Assembly: GCA_023417785.1 (NCBI GenBank) | Contig: JAEZEH010000145.1 | Coordinates: 1-64,000 of the forward strand | Origin: Bacteroidota bacterium | GTDB lineage: Bacteria > Bacteroidota > Bacteroidia > Cytophagales > Cyclobacteriaceae | DNA length: 64,000 bases | Direction of reading: 5' to 3' | Part shown: one piece after another, positions 1 to 8,109 of the stretch | Numbering within the stretch: position 1 is the first letter of the stretch | Layout of the letters: each line of letters opens with the position of its first letter | Notes under the pieces: model-generated | Databases searched by the model: none | Told to the model about the DNA's origin: nothing | Seen by the model: only the letters and a program-made list of their open reading frames with translations | Made by a program: the position numbers and the translations under genes

Positions 1-9
1 ACACGGCGG

Positions 10-42
10 TGTTGTAGCGCTGTTGCAGCGGTGATGTAGCGT
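10..42. repeat. Three imperfect 11-bp tandem repeats
   Basis: Three consecutive 11-mers, TGTTGTAGCGC (10-20), TGTTGCAGCGG (21-31) and TGATGTAGCGT (32-42), differ at only a few positions. The period is not a multiple of three, which argues against a repeated peptide. The array may continue left of the window, so its real size is unknown. Confidence 0.5.
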
Positions 43-244
43 CCCGGGCAGTCCAGAGCGCCTCAGGATCGCTGGAACCCCGCGGAATTATGGCGGTGGC
101 TAGCAGTTCCTCTTAAGTAAACTATAATGATCTTAAAAGGTTCTTATTAAAATCCATGACTCCGGGAAGCTGTTTGGGGGATGGATACAAAAAGCCATTC
201 CGAATCCTGAAGCGAAAGGAACGCGCGTGGCGCTGAAGAGCCTG

Positions 245-263
245 TCCCGATCTAAAATCGGGA
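245..263. repeat. Perfect 7-bp inverted repeat (hairpin)
   Basis: TCCCGAT and ATCGGGA are separated by the five bases CTAAA. No T-tract follows on either strand, so it does not look like an intrinsic terminator. It lies in the gene-free left edge and could be part of a dispersed intergenic repeat. Confidence 0.5.
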
Positions 264-398
264 ATCTCTACGTGGAACAATGGCTTAACGAGAAACCCAG
301 CGCACATCTTCGAAGGCGCGAACTTCCGGGAATTGAACAGGTGCTTTTAATTCAAACAGCTTGACTAAGGAGGGCACTCATGAAGCCGTAGGAAGTCG

Positions 399-446
399 CC
401 TCATCCCCAACGCTTCTCCGCGGCAGAGAAGGGAGCCAGGATAGGC
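399..446. repeat. REP/MITE-like imperfect palindrome
   Basis: The core CTTCTC (413-418) pairs with GAGAAG (426-431). The flanks CCTCATCC (left) and GGATAGG (right) pair imperfectly, giving a long interrupted stem. The composition, a CCTCATCCCC flank around a GC-rich loop, resembles dispersed intergenic palindromes common in bacterial genomes. Only one copy is in this window, so repetition cannot be shown. Confidence 0.4.
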
Positions 447-529
447 GTTGAAGAGCTGGTATCATTGAAATTATGATGGTTGATTCATTCGGAACATCGA
501 CTCAAACTGAAATCTGGAACACCCCGAGC

Positions 530-1327
530 TCACTTCGAAATCTTTTCGTAAGAGGCCCCAATACCTTTAATCAGCGACGAACTGAAACCCTGGTGTTCCA
601 TTTCATTCAGCCCGACAATAGTACATCCTTTCGGGGTAGTCACCTTATCAATTTCTTCTTCAGGGTGGCGGTTCAACTTTAGCAACAGTTCGGCGGCGCC
701 CTTTACGGTTTGGGCTGCGATGAGGTTCGCCGTCTTAGCATCGAAACCGATTTCTATCCCACCCTGAATAGAAGCGCGGATGAATCGCAATGCATACGCG
801 ATGCCGCATGCACCTAAAACGGTTGCGGCATCCATTAACTTTTCATCAATGGCAATACTTACACCCAGCTGACTGAAAAGTTCAGTAACGTACCGAACCT
901 GTTCGGGAGACGCACCCTGATGGCAAAGACAGGTTACTGATTCCTGTATCGCGATAGCAGTATTCGGCATCGCACGGAAAATCGGGACACCATGGTCAAT
1001 TATGTCCGCCAGGTCTTTCAACAAAAGACCCGTTACCACACTGATGATGAGATGCCGCGTCGGATCGAAAAGATCTTTCAACCCTTCAAGAATTTCGACA
1101 ACATTGTATGGCTTTACAGCGATAATGATAATCTCATTTTGAAGAATCGCTTCCTTATTATCGGAAGTTACGTTTACGCCGAGATTCCGCAGCGGCAGAA
1201 GTGCTTCGATGTTCCGGCGCGTAACAGTGATCATTTCCGGATTTACGAATTTGCTTTTCACTAGCCCCTCCGCTATCGAGGCGCCAAGATTTCCGCCCCC
1301 GATGATTGCTATCCGACTGTTGTTCAT
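530..1327 (-). CDS. proC: Pyrroline-5-carboxylate reductase
   Basis: This cytosolic enzyme catalyses the last step of proline synthesis, the NAD(P)H-dependent reduction of pyrroline-5-carboxylate. At 265 residues it has the usual length. The Rossmann motif GGGNLG is at residues 10-15, AVKP at 70-73 and AMPN at 119-122. The family signature DKVTTPKGCT at 227-236 lies in the helical dimerisation domain. The ATG start puts the glycine motif the normal distance from the N terminus. The gene is divergent from the glutamate dehydrogenase gene, and both act around glutamate. The assignment is firm. Confidence 0.95.
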   Translation of the reverse strand: MNNSRIAIIGGGNLGASIAEGLVKSKFVNPEMITVTRRNIEALLPLRNLGVNVTSDNKEAILQNEIIIIAVKPYNVVEILEGLKDLFDPTRHLIISVVTGLLLKDLADIIDHGVPIFRAMPNTAIAIQESVTCLCHQGASPEQVRYVTELFSQLGVSIAIDEKLMDAATVLGACGIAYALRFIRASIQGGIEIGFDAKTANLIAAQTVKGAAELLLKLNRHPEEEIDKVTTPKGCTIVGLNEMEHQGFSSSLIKGIGASYEKISK

Positions 1328-1459
1328 ATTGAGTTAAGCGTGTAACCGGTGAAATTAAGACACTTTTTCTGGACTTCATTACACCCCAATGAGTTTGTGG
1401 GAAAAACTATCCCGATTGACCTTACCATTGTTAGGTATGTGAGCCTCCGTATTTTATTC

Positions 1460-1467
1460 TATTTTTG
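1460..1467 (+). promoter_or_regulatory. Predicted -7 promoter box of gdhA
   Basis: TATTTTTG matches the Bacteroidota -7 consensus TAnnTTTG exactly and ends 29 bases before the ATG at 1497. No well-spaced -33 TTTG is visible, so the call rests on the -7 box and its position. Confidence 0.5.
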
Positions 1468-1496
1468 CCAAAAATCAGATTGGACTAACCACTTTT

Positions 1497-2852
1497 ATGG
1501 CACATCTCGATATCCTCGAATTAACGAAGAAAAGAAATCCAAACGAACCTGAATTTCTGCAAGCCGCAGAAGAAGTTATATATTCCGTTATTCCGGTACT
1601 GGAAAAAAATCCTTCATTCATTACAGAGCGATTGCTCGAGCGAATGCTGGAACCCGAACGTCTCGTTTCCTTTCGTGTTACGTGGATGGATGACAAGGGC
1701 CGGATCCAGATAAACCGCGGTTATCGCGTCCAGATGAATAGCGCCATAGGGCCATACAAAGGGGGGCTGCGTTTTCATCCTTCCGTGAATCAGAGTGTTC
1801 TGAAATTTCTTGCATTTGAGCAGACCTTTAAGAACGCGCTTACCGGTATCCCTATGGGCGGTGGAAAAGGCGGGAGTGATTTCGATCCCAAAGGAAAATC
1901 GGACAATGAAGTCATGCGGTTTTGTCAGGCATTCATGCTTGAACTATATCGGCATATAGGCCACCGGCTTGATGTCCCCGCCGGTGACATCGGGGTAGGT
2001 GCAAGGGAGATCGGGTACTTGTTTGGTATTTTCAAAAAAATTCAAAACGAGTTCACAGGCGTGCTAACCGGCAAAGGCATTGGCTGGGGTGGAAGCCTGA
2101 TACGAACTGAAGCAACGGGTTACGGCCTGATATACTTTGCGGAACACATGTTACAGGAAAAACGCGAGTCATTAAAAGGTAAAACCTGTTTGGTGTCGGG
2201 TTCAGGAAATGTCTCGCAGTATGCAATAGAGAAAATCATTGAACTGGGTGGTAAACCCGTCACAGCGTCTGATTCATCGGGCTTTATTTACGATGAACAA
2301 GGGTTTACTGCCGAAAAACTCGAATTTCTGAAAGACCTGAAAAACAATCGCCGTGGCCGGATAAAAGAGTACGCCGATAAATTTTCAACAGCCGTTTATC
2401 AGGAAACCTCCGGAGATTCTGATCACAATCCGATCTGGGACATCAAGGCGGACTGCGCCTTCCCGTGTGCGACACAAAATGAGGTGAACGAAAAAGATGC
2501 TTACAACCTCATTAAAAACGGTGTCCGGCTACTGGCCGAGGGCGCGAATATGCCTACAACCAATGAAGGGGTTATTGTACTTATCGACAGTGGTGTCATG
2601 TACGCCCCGGGAAAGGCGGCTAACGCGGGCGGGGTGGCAACCTCAGGCCTGGAGATGACCCAGAATTTCATGGGCTCGCACTGGACCCGGAGCGAAGTCG
2701 ACAAGAAACTGCATGGAATTATGAAAGACATCCACAGCACGTCACTGGCAGCCGCAAAGGCTTATGGCAAACCCGGAAACTATATGGCGGGGGCAAACAT
2801 TGCCGGCTTTCTTCGGGTAGCAAAGGCGATGCAGGCGCAAGGGGTGATCTGA
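1497..2852 (+). CDS. gdhA: NADP-type glutamate dehydrogenase
   Basis: This enzyme makes glutamate from 2-oxoglutarate and ammonium with NADPH and links nitrogen assimilation to the TCA cycle. The 451 residues fit the hexameric class of about 450. The substrate motif YKGGLRFHP is at 87-95, and PMGGGKGG at 119-126 carries the catalytic-site lysine K124. DIGVGAREIGYL follows near residue 163. The Rossmann motif VSGSGNVSQYA marks the coenzyme domain. NADP preference is inferred from overall similarity to the biosynthetic class and has not been tested. It is transcribed alone, divergently from proC, with a -7 box about 30 bases upstream. Confidence 0.95.
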   Translation: MAHLDILELTKKRNPNEPEFLQAAEEVIYSVIPVLEKNPSFITERLLERMLEPERLVSFRVTWMDDKGRIQINRGYRVQMNSAIGPYKGGLRFHPSVNQSVLKFLAFEQTFKNALTGIPMGGGKGGSDFDPKGKSDNEVMRFCQAFMLELYRHIGHRLDVPAGDIGVGAREIGYLFGIFKKIQNEFTGVLTGKGIGWGGSLIRTEATGYGLIYFAEHMLQEKRESLKGKTCLVSGSGNVSQYAIEKIIELGGKPVTASDSSGFIYDEQGFTAEKLEFLKDLKNNRRGRIKEYADKFSTAVYQETSGDSDHNPIWDIKADCAFPCATQNEVNEKDAYNLIKNGVRLLAEGANMPTTNEGVIVLIDSGVMYAPGKAANAGGVATSGLEMTQNFMGSHWTRSEVDKKLHGIMKDIHSTSLAAAKAYGKPGNYMAGANIAGFLRVAKAMQAQGVI

Positions 2853-2906
2853 TCTTTTAAATTCTGGTCTGTTCATTTGAAAATTTTTTCTGGCAGGGCG
2901 GATTGA

Positions 2907-2914
2907 TACTTTTG
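2907..2914 (+). promoter_or_regulatory. Predicted -7 promoter box of the MATE gene
   Basis: TACTTTTG matches TAnnTTTG and lies 26 bases before the ATG at 2941. A TTTG at 2876-2879 could be the -33 box, although the 27-base spacer is longer than usual. Confidence 0.5.
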
Positions 2915-2940
2915 TAGCCATTTTTAAGACGTGACGTTGC

Positions 2941-4278
2941 ATGGATCTCCGGCTACAAACTTCCTATAGGCAAATTCTGGGGCTGGGGATGCCCATCGCG
3001 CTGGCCATGCTCGTCCCCCAGATTAATTTCATCACCAACAACATTTTTCTCAGCCGGCTTGGAGAGGCAGAACTGGCCAGCGCCGGAATTACTGGTGTGT
3101 ATTATCTCACGTTCGCCGTCATAGGAAACGGGCTCAATAACGGCCTTCAGGCACTCATTGCGCGCAGAGCCGGGCAAAATCGTCCTGAGGAAATCGGCAG
3201 ATTGTTCATTCATTCAATCTGGATAGCCCTTGCCATCGCCGCCGCCGGAATAGCCATCACCTACTACGTTGTGCCCATCCTTATGCCACGGGTGTTGCAT
3301 AACCAGGAAATCGCGATCCAGGTCGTTGATTTTCTTTTGATACGCATCTGGGGGCTGCCGATTCTCTATCTGTACATCATGCGGAATGCGCTGCTGGTAG
3401 GCACGAATAATACGCGCCTTTTGGTGTGGGGTACATTAAGCGAAGCAGTGGTAAATATTGTGCTGGACTATGGGCTGATTTACGGTAACCTCGGAATGCC
3501 GAAGCTTGGTTTCAACGGGGCCGCTTACGCCTCTATTCTTGCTGAGGCCGCCGGTCTCGTAGTAATTTATGTTATTATCCACCGAAAGGGTTTCCATCGT
3601 TCGTTTTCATTCTTTGACAACAGAGGTTTCGACTTTTCACTTATCAGGCTCATTCTGGTGTTCTCCTCGCCGCTGATCCTTCAATATTCGATCAGCATTG
3701 CCAGCTGGGAGTACTTTTATATTCTCATCGAGCACCATGGCCAACGTGCGCTCGCCGTATCAAATGCTATGAGAAATATTTTCGGCCTGTTCGGTCTTTT
3801 CTCGTGGGCATTTGCCGCAACGGCAAGTACGATGGTGAGCAACATAATCGGTCAGGACCGCCGCGAGGAGGTCATGGCGCTGGTAACACGAATCGGATTC
3901 ATGAGCTTTGGCATTGCGTTGGTCATTGCCATTGTGCTGAACGTCTTCCCTGAATGGTTCCTTTCGTTTTACGGCCGTGGCGAAGAGTTCATTGCCGATG
4001 GAATTCCCGTGGTAAGAGTTGTATCGGTGGGGTTGCTTACCATGTCTTTTTCAACGGTATGGCTAAACGCGGTTACCGGCACAGCCAATACGCGCGTAAA
4101 CCTCCTGATCGAGATTTCGACGCTCGTTCTCTACTGCATATACGTTTACCTCGTGCTGGAACATTTCCAAATGCCAATTACCTGGGGCTGGGCGTCCGAA
4201 TGGATCTACTGGCTGAGCATCTTCGTGATGGCGTTTCTGTATATGAGATCCGGCCGATGGAAAGCCAAGTCAATTTGA
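2941..4278 (+). CDS. MATE-family multidrug/solute efflux transporter
   Basis: This inner-membrane antiporter of the MATE (NorM/DinF) family exports organic cations or related compounds using an ion gradient. At 445 residues it has the typical length, and hydrophobic segments run throughout, consistent with twelve helices in two bundles. The N-terminal stretch with GLGMPIALAMLVPQ and the TNNIFLSRLG segment match the family's first two helices. Substrate and coupling ion cannot be read from the sequence. Its last 9 bases overlap the convergent lipoprotein gene. Confidence 0.85.
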   Translation: MDLRLQTSYRQILGLGMPIALAMLVPQINFITNNIFLSRLGEAELASAGITGVYYLTFAVIGNGLNNGLQALIARRAGQNRPEEIGRLFIHSIWIALAIAAAGIAITYYVVPILMPRVLHNQEIAIQVVDFLLIRIWGLPILYLYIMRNALLVGTNNTRLLVWGTLSEAVVNIVLDYGLIYGNLGMPKLGFNGAAYASILAEAAGLVVIYVIIHRKGFHRSFSFFDNRGFDFSLIRLILVFSSPLILQYSISIASWEYFYILIEHHGQRALAVSNAMRNIFGLFGLFSWAFAATASTMVSNIIGQDRREEVMALVTRIGFMSFGIALVIAIVLNVFPEWFLSFYGRGEEFIADGIPVVRVVSVGLLTMSFSTVWLNAVTGTANTRVNLLIEISTLVLYCIYVYLVLEHFQMPITWGWASEWIYWLSIFVMAFLYMRSGRWKAKSI

Positions 4279-5190
4279 AACAGCTTCCGCCGGCGTGTCA
4301 TCTTTACGGGATTGATCCTGATAGTAATAAAGGTAGGTGTTCTTCCCTACGTTTTTCTCGCTGATGGTATAAAAACCGGCGCCGTCGTGACTCCAGCTTA
4401 AGGCTTCACCCTGCGGTTCAATTTCATACGGCACTTCAAAATGTGGTGTTCGAAGCAAATGAGGAATAGCCATCGGCTTATCACTTCGCCAGTAATACAC
4501 TTGTTCATAGTTCTTCAAAAGGACTTCTTTCGCGTCACTTCGCACATCTCCGGCCACAATCTGGGTGAACGGCAGTGAGATGACTTTTCTCGCGACGATA
4601 GTGTCCTTCGTCGACTGTGGGAATGGCAACTCGTATAGCCAGACCGGCTTCTCCCTTTTTGAAATAACGTATAAAAATTTGGTATTCGGATCGATCAGCA
4701 GCGTTTCCGCATCCTTACGTTTGTCTTCAAGCCTGAAGGTAATTGTATCGTAAGTTCCAAGGGTTAGCTTTTTTACCCCTTCGTGAAGAAGAGGTTCTTC
4801 GAAGCGGTAGATGTACTTGAGTTGATGCCGGGCCTTGTTGTCGCCAATTTCACCAACATAGACATACGTTTTCCCCTCCTCCGGCCCTGGTCCGACGGCA
4901 ATATCTTCCCAATCCCGGTTTTCAACCTTGCCGATCTGACACGTAAGATGAATTTTGAGCGAGGTATCAATAAGATAAATTTCAGGTTCATTTCCGCTGT
5001 CGTTATGCACCCAGAAAAGCCCCGGATTTCGCCGGCTGGCGGCTATCCCGGAGATTTCTTTCAGCTTTTTGTTATTCAACTCGATTATCCGTTGCGCAGG
5101 CGCAAAAACATCGGTAGGGTTCTCAATTTCACTCCGGGAGCAGCCGACGCATAGCAGAAACACCACTGCGCATATCAACAAATTTTTCAT
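4270..5190 (-). CDS. Lipoprotein, probable beta-propeller-like
   Basis: This 306-residue protein has a lipoprotein signal, a hydrophobic stretch ending in LLCVGC with the lipidated cysteine near residue 17. After the signal it shows blocks such as SGIAASRRNPGLFWVHNDSG and an EDIAVGPG segment. Alternating beta-strand sequence continues to the end, resembling bacterial propeller-type repeats. It probably sits on the periplasmic face of the inner or outer membrane. I recognise no catalytic motif and do not assign a function. It converges on the MATE gene with a 9-bp overlap, which says nothing about a shared role. Confidence 0.7.
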   Translation of the reverse strand: MKNLLICAVVFLLCVGCSRSEIENPTDVFAPAQRIIELNNKKLKEISGIAASRRNPGLFWVHNDSGNEPEIYLIDTSLKIHLTCQIGKVENRDWEDIAVGPGPEEGKTYVYVGEIGDNKARHQLKYIYRFEEPLLHEGVKKLTLGTYDTITFRLEDKRKDAETLLIDPNTKFLYVISKREKPVWLYELPFPQSTKDTIVARKVISLPFTQIVAGDVRSDAKEVLLKNYEQVYYWRSDKPMAIPHLLRTPHFEVPYEIEPQGEALSWSHDGAGFYTISEKNVGKNTYLYYYQDQSRKDDTPAEAVSN

Positions 5191-5262
5191 CGGCAGCGAA
5201 GAAACGGATTTTTTGAAAAAGTCGGAAAATTCCCCGGGTGTAAAGATAATGTCGGCAGGTGA

Positions 5263-5490
5263 CTAATGACCGGTGGTTTTACAGAAATGTACTGTATCTC
5301 CGTTCTGTTTCGACCTGATTTTTCCCTCTTTAACGAGCACAGCGGCTACAAACCAAACCTGATCGATCAGGACCTGCCAGTTTTCATGGTCCATGCGCTG
5401 CGCCACGTCGGCAGGGCGGAAGCTTTTTTCCGGTCCTCTCTCGTCGGCGAGTTTAAGAATTGTCTTTCGAATGTCTTCAGCAAAAACCAT
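5263..5490 (-). CDS. DUF3253-family small protein
   Basis: This is a 75-residue soluble protein. The pattern ILKLADERGPEKSF, then PADVAQRM, then a C-terminal VKEGKIRSKQNGD block fits the DUF3253 family. The fold resembles a winged helix-turn-helix: three helices, then a short beta-wing containing the basic KIRSKQNG turn. Members are usually stand-alone and have no assigned role. DNA binding would be an inference from the fold alone. It lies alone on the reverse strand between the lipoprotein gene and recX. Confidence 0.75.
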   Translation of the reverse strand: MVFAEDIRKTILKLADERGPEKSFRPADVAQRMDHENWQVLIDQVWFVAAVLVKEGKIRSKQNGDTVHFCKTTGH

Positions 5491-5586
5491 AAGCTGCCGG
5501 GATCTTTAGCTGCAGCCAAAAACTTTCGTGCCAGCAGTCGATTTTAGGATCATTCAGCGTTTGTAGTAGCAATTACCCAGGGCGAG

Positions 5587-6060
5587 TTAGCGGATTATAT
5601 CGCGAACGACGCCCCAAACCAATTCCGGCTCAAATCCTTTTTGAATGGCATACCCTGCAAGCTTGTCGCGTTTGACAAATACATTTTCCTCCTCGATCAG
5701 AGATGCCTTCTTTTCAATAAGCTGACGAAGTGCTTTGAGGTAATCTTCTTCATCGATCTCTGTCAGCGCACCTTTGATGCAATAAGGCGTGATGTTCCTC
5801 CATTCGAGCTCGCGTATGATCCGCAAACGCCCCCAATTCTTCATGCGAAATTTTCCTCCGGCGTAACTGCGGGCAAAGCGTTCCTCGTTCAGGTATCCCT
5901 CTGTAATAAGATCCGTAATGAGTTGTTCAACTTCCGACCCCGGGAGGCCATACTCATAGAGTTTATTTCGAACTTCCTGATGGCAACGTTCCTGATAGGC
6001 GCAATAGCGGTAGATTTTTGCACGGGCTTCGGGAAGCGATACAGGTCTGACAAATGCCAT
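5587..6060 (-). CDS. recX: Regulatory protein RecX
   Basis: RecX binds RecA filaments and limits recombinase activity. The 157-residue length is normal. Tandem three-helix repeats are visible: KIYRYCAYQERCHQEVRNKL, then LITDLITEGYLNEERFARSY, then GRLRIIRELEWRNI. The block with YLNEERFARSYAGGKFR is typical of the family. No recA is in the window, so the two are not linked here. A terminator-like hairpin lies just upstream of the start, and its T-tract gives a near-match -7 box for this gene. Confidence 0.9.
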   Translation of the reverse strand: MAFVRPVSLPEARAKIYRYCAYQERCHQEVRNKLYEYGLPGSEVEQLITDLITEGYLNEERFARSYAGGKFRMKNWGRLRIIRELEWRNITPYCIKGALTEIDEEDYLKALRQLIEKKASLIEEENVFVKRDKLAGYAIQKGFEPELVWGVVRDIIR

Positions 6061-6064
6061 AACG

Positions 6065-6099
6065 TAAAAATAAAAAAGTCAGCGCCGCGGCACTGACTT
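6065..6099 (-). terminator. Intrinsic terminator of the YcxB-like gene, upstream of recX
   Basis: Read on the reverse strand, AAGTCAG pairs with CTGACTT around a 10-base GC-rich loop and is followed by TTTTTATTTTT. It ends the gene at 6125-6604. The same T-tract contains TATTTTTA, one mismatch from the -7 consensus, just before the recX ATG. Confidence 0.7.
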
Positions 6100-6124
6100 C
6101 CTGTAAATCTTTCTAAGATTAATC

Positions 6125-6604
6125 TTACGATTTCACGAGCCCCTTTGTCTTAAGGATACTTGAAACAAATTTTCGTTCGTTTTCGGTATTAAAAATCCGG
6201 AACGGCCAATGAATCAACTGGGCCTTATTGACGAACAAAACGAAGTAATCCTTTTCAATCTTCGCCTTTCGGATTTGATCCCACTTGATGGGCATGCCTT
6301 CGCGGGCGTTGAGTTTCATCAGGATTTGCTGGCTATTGATTTCATAAGAGAACTTCTCAAATAAAAGTTTGCCCTGATCAAGTTGCGTTACACCATAGAA
6401 CTGGATATACCAGAAAAGGAGGTAGAGGCCCACCCCGATTGCAGCACCGATGAACCACCAGATGCTTGGAATCCAAAAATAAAGGGAACAGATCGCCACT
6501 GCCCCCACTGCAGCGATCCAGCCTTGTTGAATCAGAATACTTTTAAAAGCGAGGTTGATATACGTTTTCTTATCGAGTTTGTAGTTTTTCGTCTTGACGA
6601 CCAT
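6125..6604 (-). CDS. YcxB-like membrane protein
   Basis: This 159-residue protein has two adjacent hydrophobic helices at about residues 28-70 (WIAAVGAVAICSLYFW, then WWFIGAAIGVGLYLLFW). A soluble C-terminal half follows, with QQILMKLNAREGMPIKWDQI and a FVLFVNKAQLIHWPFRIF block. This layout and the WDQI...FVLFVNK pattern match YcxB-like C-terminal domains, which have no defined function. The N terminus is predicted cytoplasmic. A clear terminator follows it on the reverse strand. Confidence 0.7.
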   Translation of the reverse strand: MVVKTKNYKLDKKTYINLAFKSILIQQGWIAAVGAVAICSLYFWIPSIWWFIGAAIGVGLYLLFWYIQFYGVTQLDQGKLLFEKFSYEINSQQILMKLNAREGMPIKWDQIRKAKIEKDYFVLFVNKAQLIHWPFRIFNTENERKFVSSILKTKGLVKS

Positions 6605-6625
6605 ACATTTTTTTGATTTTATACG

Positions 6626-7483
6626 CTAGAACGCCTTGAGGCTTAAGTCCATACTTGAAACACTGTGGGTTAAGGCGCCAACCGAAATATAATCCACTCC
6701 TGCTTCGGCCATCCCGCGGATTGTTGTCTCCGTGATCCCACCACTTGCCTCGGTTTCAAATCTGCCCGCAATGAGTGCTACTGCTTCCTTCATCACATCC
6801 GGACTCATGTTATCAAGCATGATAATGTCGACCCCTCCTACCCTGAGCACTTCCTTCACCTCTTCCAGGCTACGGGTTTCGACCTCGATCCGCAGGCTCA
6901 TGTTTCGGGTGCGAAGATAATCTTTTGTACGAATGATTGCCTGTTCAATCCCTCCCGCCATGTCGATATGGTTGTCTTTCAGCATGATCATGTCGAAAAG
7001 ACCAATACGGTGGTTTTGCCCCCCACCGATTAGCACGGCCCATTTCTCAGGTAACCGGAAGTTTGGCGTGGTCTTACGTGTATCCAGAAGCCTGGCCCCG
7101 GTTCCCTCAATGAGGTTTGCGAAATGGGCTGTTTTTGTAGCAATGGCACTCATCCGCTGCATGCAATTGAGCACCAGCCTTTCGGAAGTGAGAATTGACT
7201 GGCTTGAGCCCTCCACAGTAAAAGCAACATTGCCTTTTTTTACCCGGGTACCGTCGGAAATCATTACATCTATTGTCAATTCCCGATCAACAAAGCGAAA
7301 GATTTCCTGTGCCAGAGCCACACCGGCGAGAACACCGTCCTCTTTAACGAGCAAATGGGCTCTGTTGAGCGATTCGTTCGGGATTGAAGCCAACGTCGAA
7401 TGGTCGCCATCGCCCACATCCTCGGCCAAGGCAGCTGCGATAAATTGCTGTATAAATTCAGGAGTTATGTAATAGGGATTCAC
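6626..7483 (-). CDS. nadC: Nicotinate-nucleotide pyrophosphorylase (carboxylating)
   Basis: NadC (quinolinate phosphoribosyltransferase) converts quinolinate and PRPP to nicotinate mononucleotide in de novo NAD synthesis. The core motif DTRKTTPNFR, then GGGQNHRIGLFDMIMLKDNH, and the C-terminal ASGGI block are diagnostic. I chose the GTG at 7481-7483 (285 residues). The longer frame starting at 7504 would add seven residues encoded by sequence that contains an exact -7 promoter box. There is no ATG near the N terminus. DUF4783 lies directly upstream on the same strand. The function is sure; the start is moderately sure. Confidence 0.9.
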   Translation of the reverse strand: MNPYYITPEFIQQFIAAALAEDVGDGDHSTLASIPNESLNRAHLLVKEDGVLAGVALAQEIFRFVDRELTIDVMISDGTRVKKGNVAFTVEGSSQSILTSERLVLNCMQRMSAIATKTAHFANLIEGTGARLLDTRKTTPNFRLPEKWAVLIGGGQNHRIGLFDMIMLKDNHIDMAGGIEQAIIRTKDYLRTRNMSLRIEVETRSLEEVKEVLRVGGVDIIMLDNMSPDVMKEAVALIAGRFETEASGGITETTIRGMAEAGVDYISVGALTHSVSSMDLSLKAF

Positions 7484-7487
7484 CGTG

Positions 7488-7495
7488 CAAAAATA
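7488..7495 (-). promoter_or_regulatory. Predicted -7 promoter box of nadC
   Basis: TATTTTTG on the reverse strand matches TAnnTTTG and ends only 4 bases before the GTG at 7483. Transcription would begin at or next to the start codon, giving a leaderless or nearly leaderless message. Confidence 0.5.
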
Positions 7496-7537
7496 GAATA
7501 ACACGGCTCAAAAAAAATGCGATATTAAGTCGGCGGG

Positions 7538-7930
7538 CTATTCTCTTGTGAATCGAATATCATCCAGATACTGCGTGTTTCCCTGGCTTTTGACTTTCAT
7601 AAAAAGCCGGTAAGTATCCACGCCGCTCCGGTACTGAAGAATAGCGAAGGGCTGCCCGCCCTTGGACTTCCCCTGGTGGATGATATTCACTTCATTGGGA
7701 GGGTGTTGCTTAAAGAAATCGCGTAATACAAACTCAGCCTGAGCTTTGCTGTATGATTGTACATTACCGTCCAGCGTGACGTCTACATTGCTGTTAAGAA
7801 ACCTGGATAATTCCTTCGCGCTTCCCGCCTTGATGGTTTCTTTAACCTGGGAAATCACGTCCGTCTGCCCGAAGGCCGCCACAGTCGTCAGGAAAAAGAA
7901 AAAAGTGACCGCAATAAATCTCTGTATCAT
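7538..7930 (-). CDS. DUF4783-family secreted protein
   Basis: This 130-residue protein begins with a signal peptide (hydrophobic FIAVTFFFFLTTVAAFGQ, cleavage after AFG). A compact alpha+beta domain follows, with SAKELSRFLNSNVDV, FVLRDFFKQHPP and a final YLDDIRF strand. This matches DUF4783, a cystatin/NTF2-like fold family of Bacteroidota often found next to nadC, as here. It is exported to the periplasm and has no known function. A dyad-flanked -7 box lies just upstream. Confidence 0.8.
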   Translation of the reverse strand: MIQRFIAVTFFFFLTTVAAFGQTDVISQVKETIKAGSAKELSRFLNSNVDVTLDGNVQSYSKAQAEFVLRDFFKQHPPNEVNIIHQGKSKGGQPFAILQYRSGVDTYRLFMKVKSQGNTQYLDDIRFTRE

Positions 7931-7943
7931 AGCAACAAATGGA

Positions 7944-7964
7944 TGTGGCCAAAACTATGCCACA
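7944..7964 (-). promoter_or_regulatory. Promoter box of the DUF4783 gene framed by an inverted repeat
   Basis: On the reverse strand TAGTTTTG (7950-7957) is an exact TAnnTTTG -7 box. It lies between TGTGGC and GCCACA, a perfect 6-bp inverted repeat with a 9-base centre. A dyad centred on a -7 box is a classic repressor-site arrangement. No regulator is known. Confidence 0.45.
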
Positions 7965-8046
7965 AGCGAAAGATAACGAAAATATGAAAGGGTGCCTGTT
8001 TCCCGCAATCGTCACCGCGTAGGGTTTGCCTGTAAATCATTACATT

Positions 8047-8082
8047 TTTGGAGGGCTGAACATTCAAACCTCACTATATTTG
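8047..8082 (+). promoter_or_regulatory. Promoter of the gpmI operon
   Basis: TTTG (8047-8050) and TATATTTG (8075-8082) match the Bacteroidota -33 and -7 boxes with a 24-base spacer. The -7 box lies 27 bases before the gpmI ATG. Confidence 0.65.
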
Positions 8083-8109
8083 CGCGCCGTTTGAAAAGGC
8101 CTTACGACT

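Larger units (their letters stand above)
1..529. other. Stretch with no supported gene at the left edge
   Basis: I see no convincing coding region here. The one 61-codon reverse frame (122-307) has no recognisable domain and crosses a hairpin, so I treat it as chance. The stretch holds short tandem repeats near the edge and two hairpin-forming inverted repeats, described separately. It may be an intergenic repeat island or the decayed remnant of a repeat element. The gene left of it lies outside the window. Confidence 0.55.

Noticed and set aside
122..307. 61-codon reverse frame in the left-edge gap
   Set aside because: No domain, no promoter, and the frame crosses a perfect hairpin repeat at 245-263, so it is probably chance.
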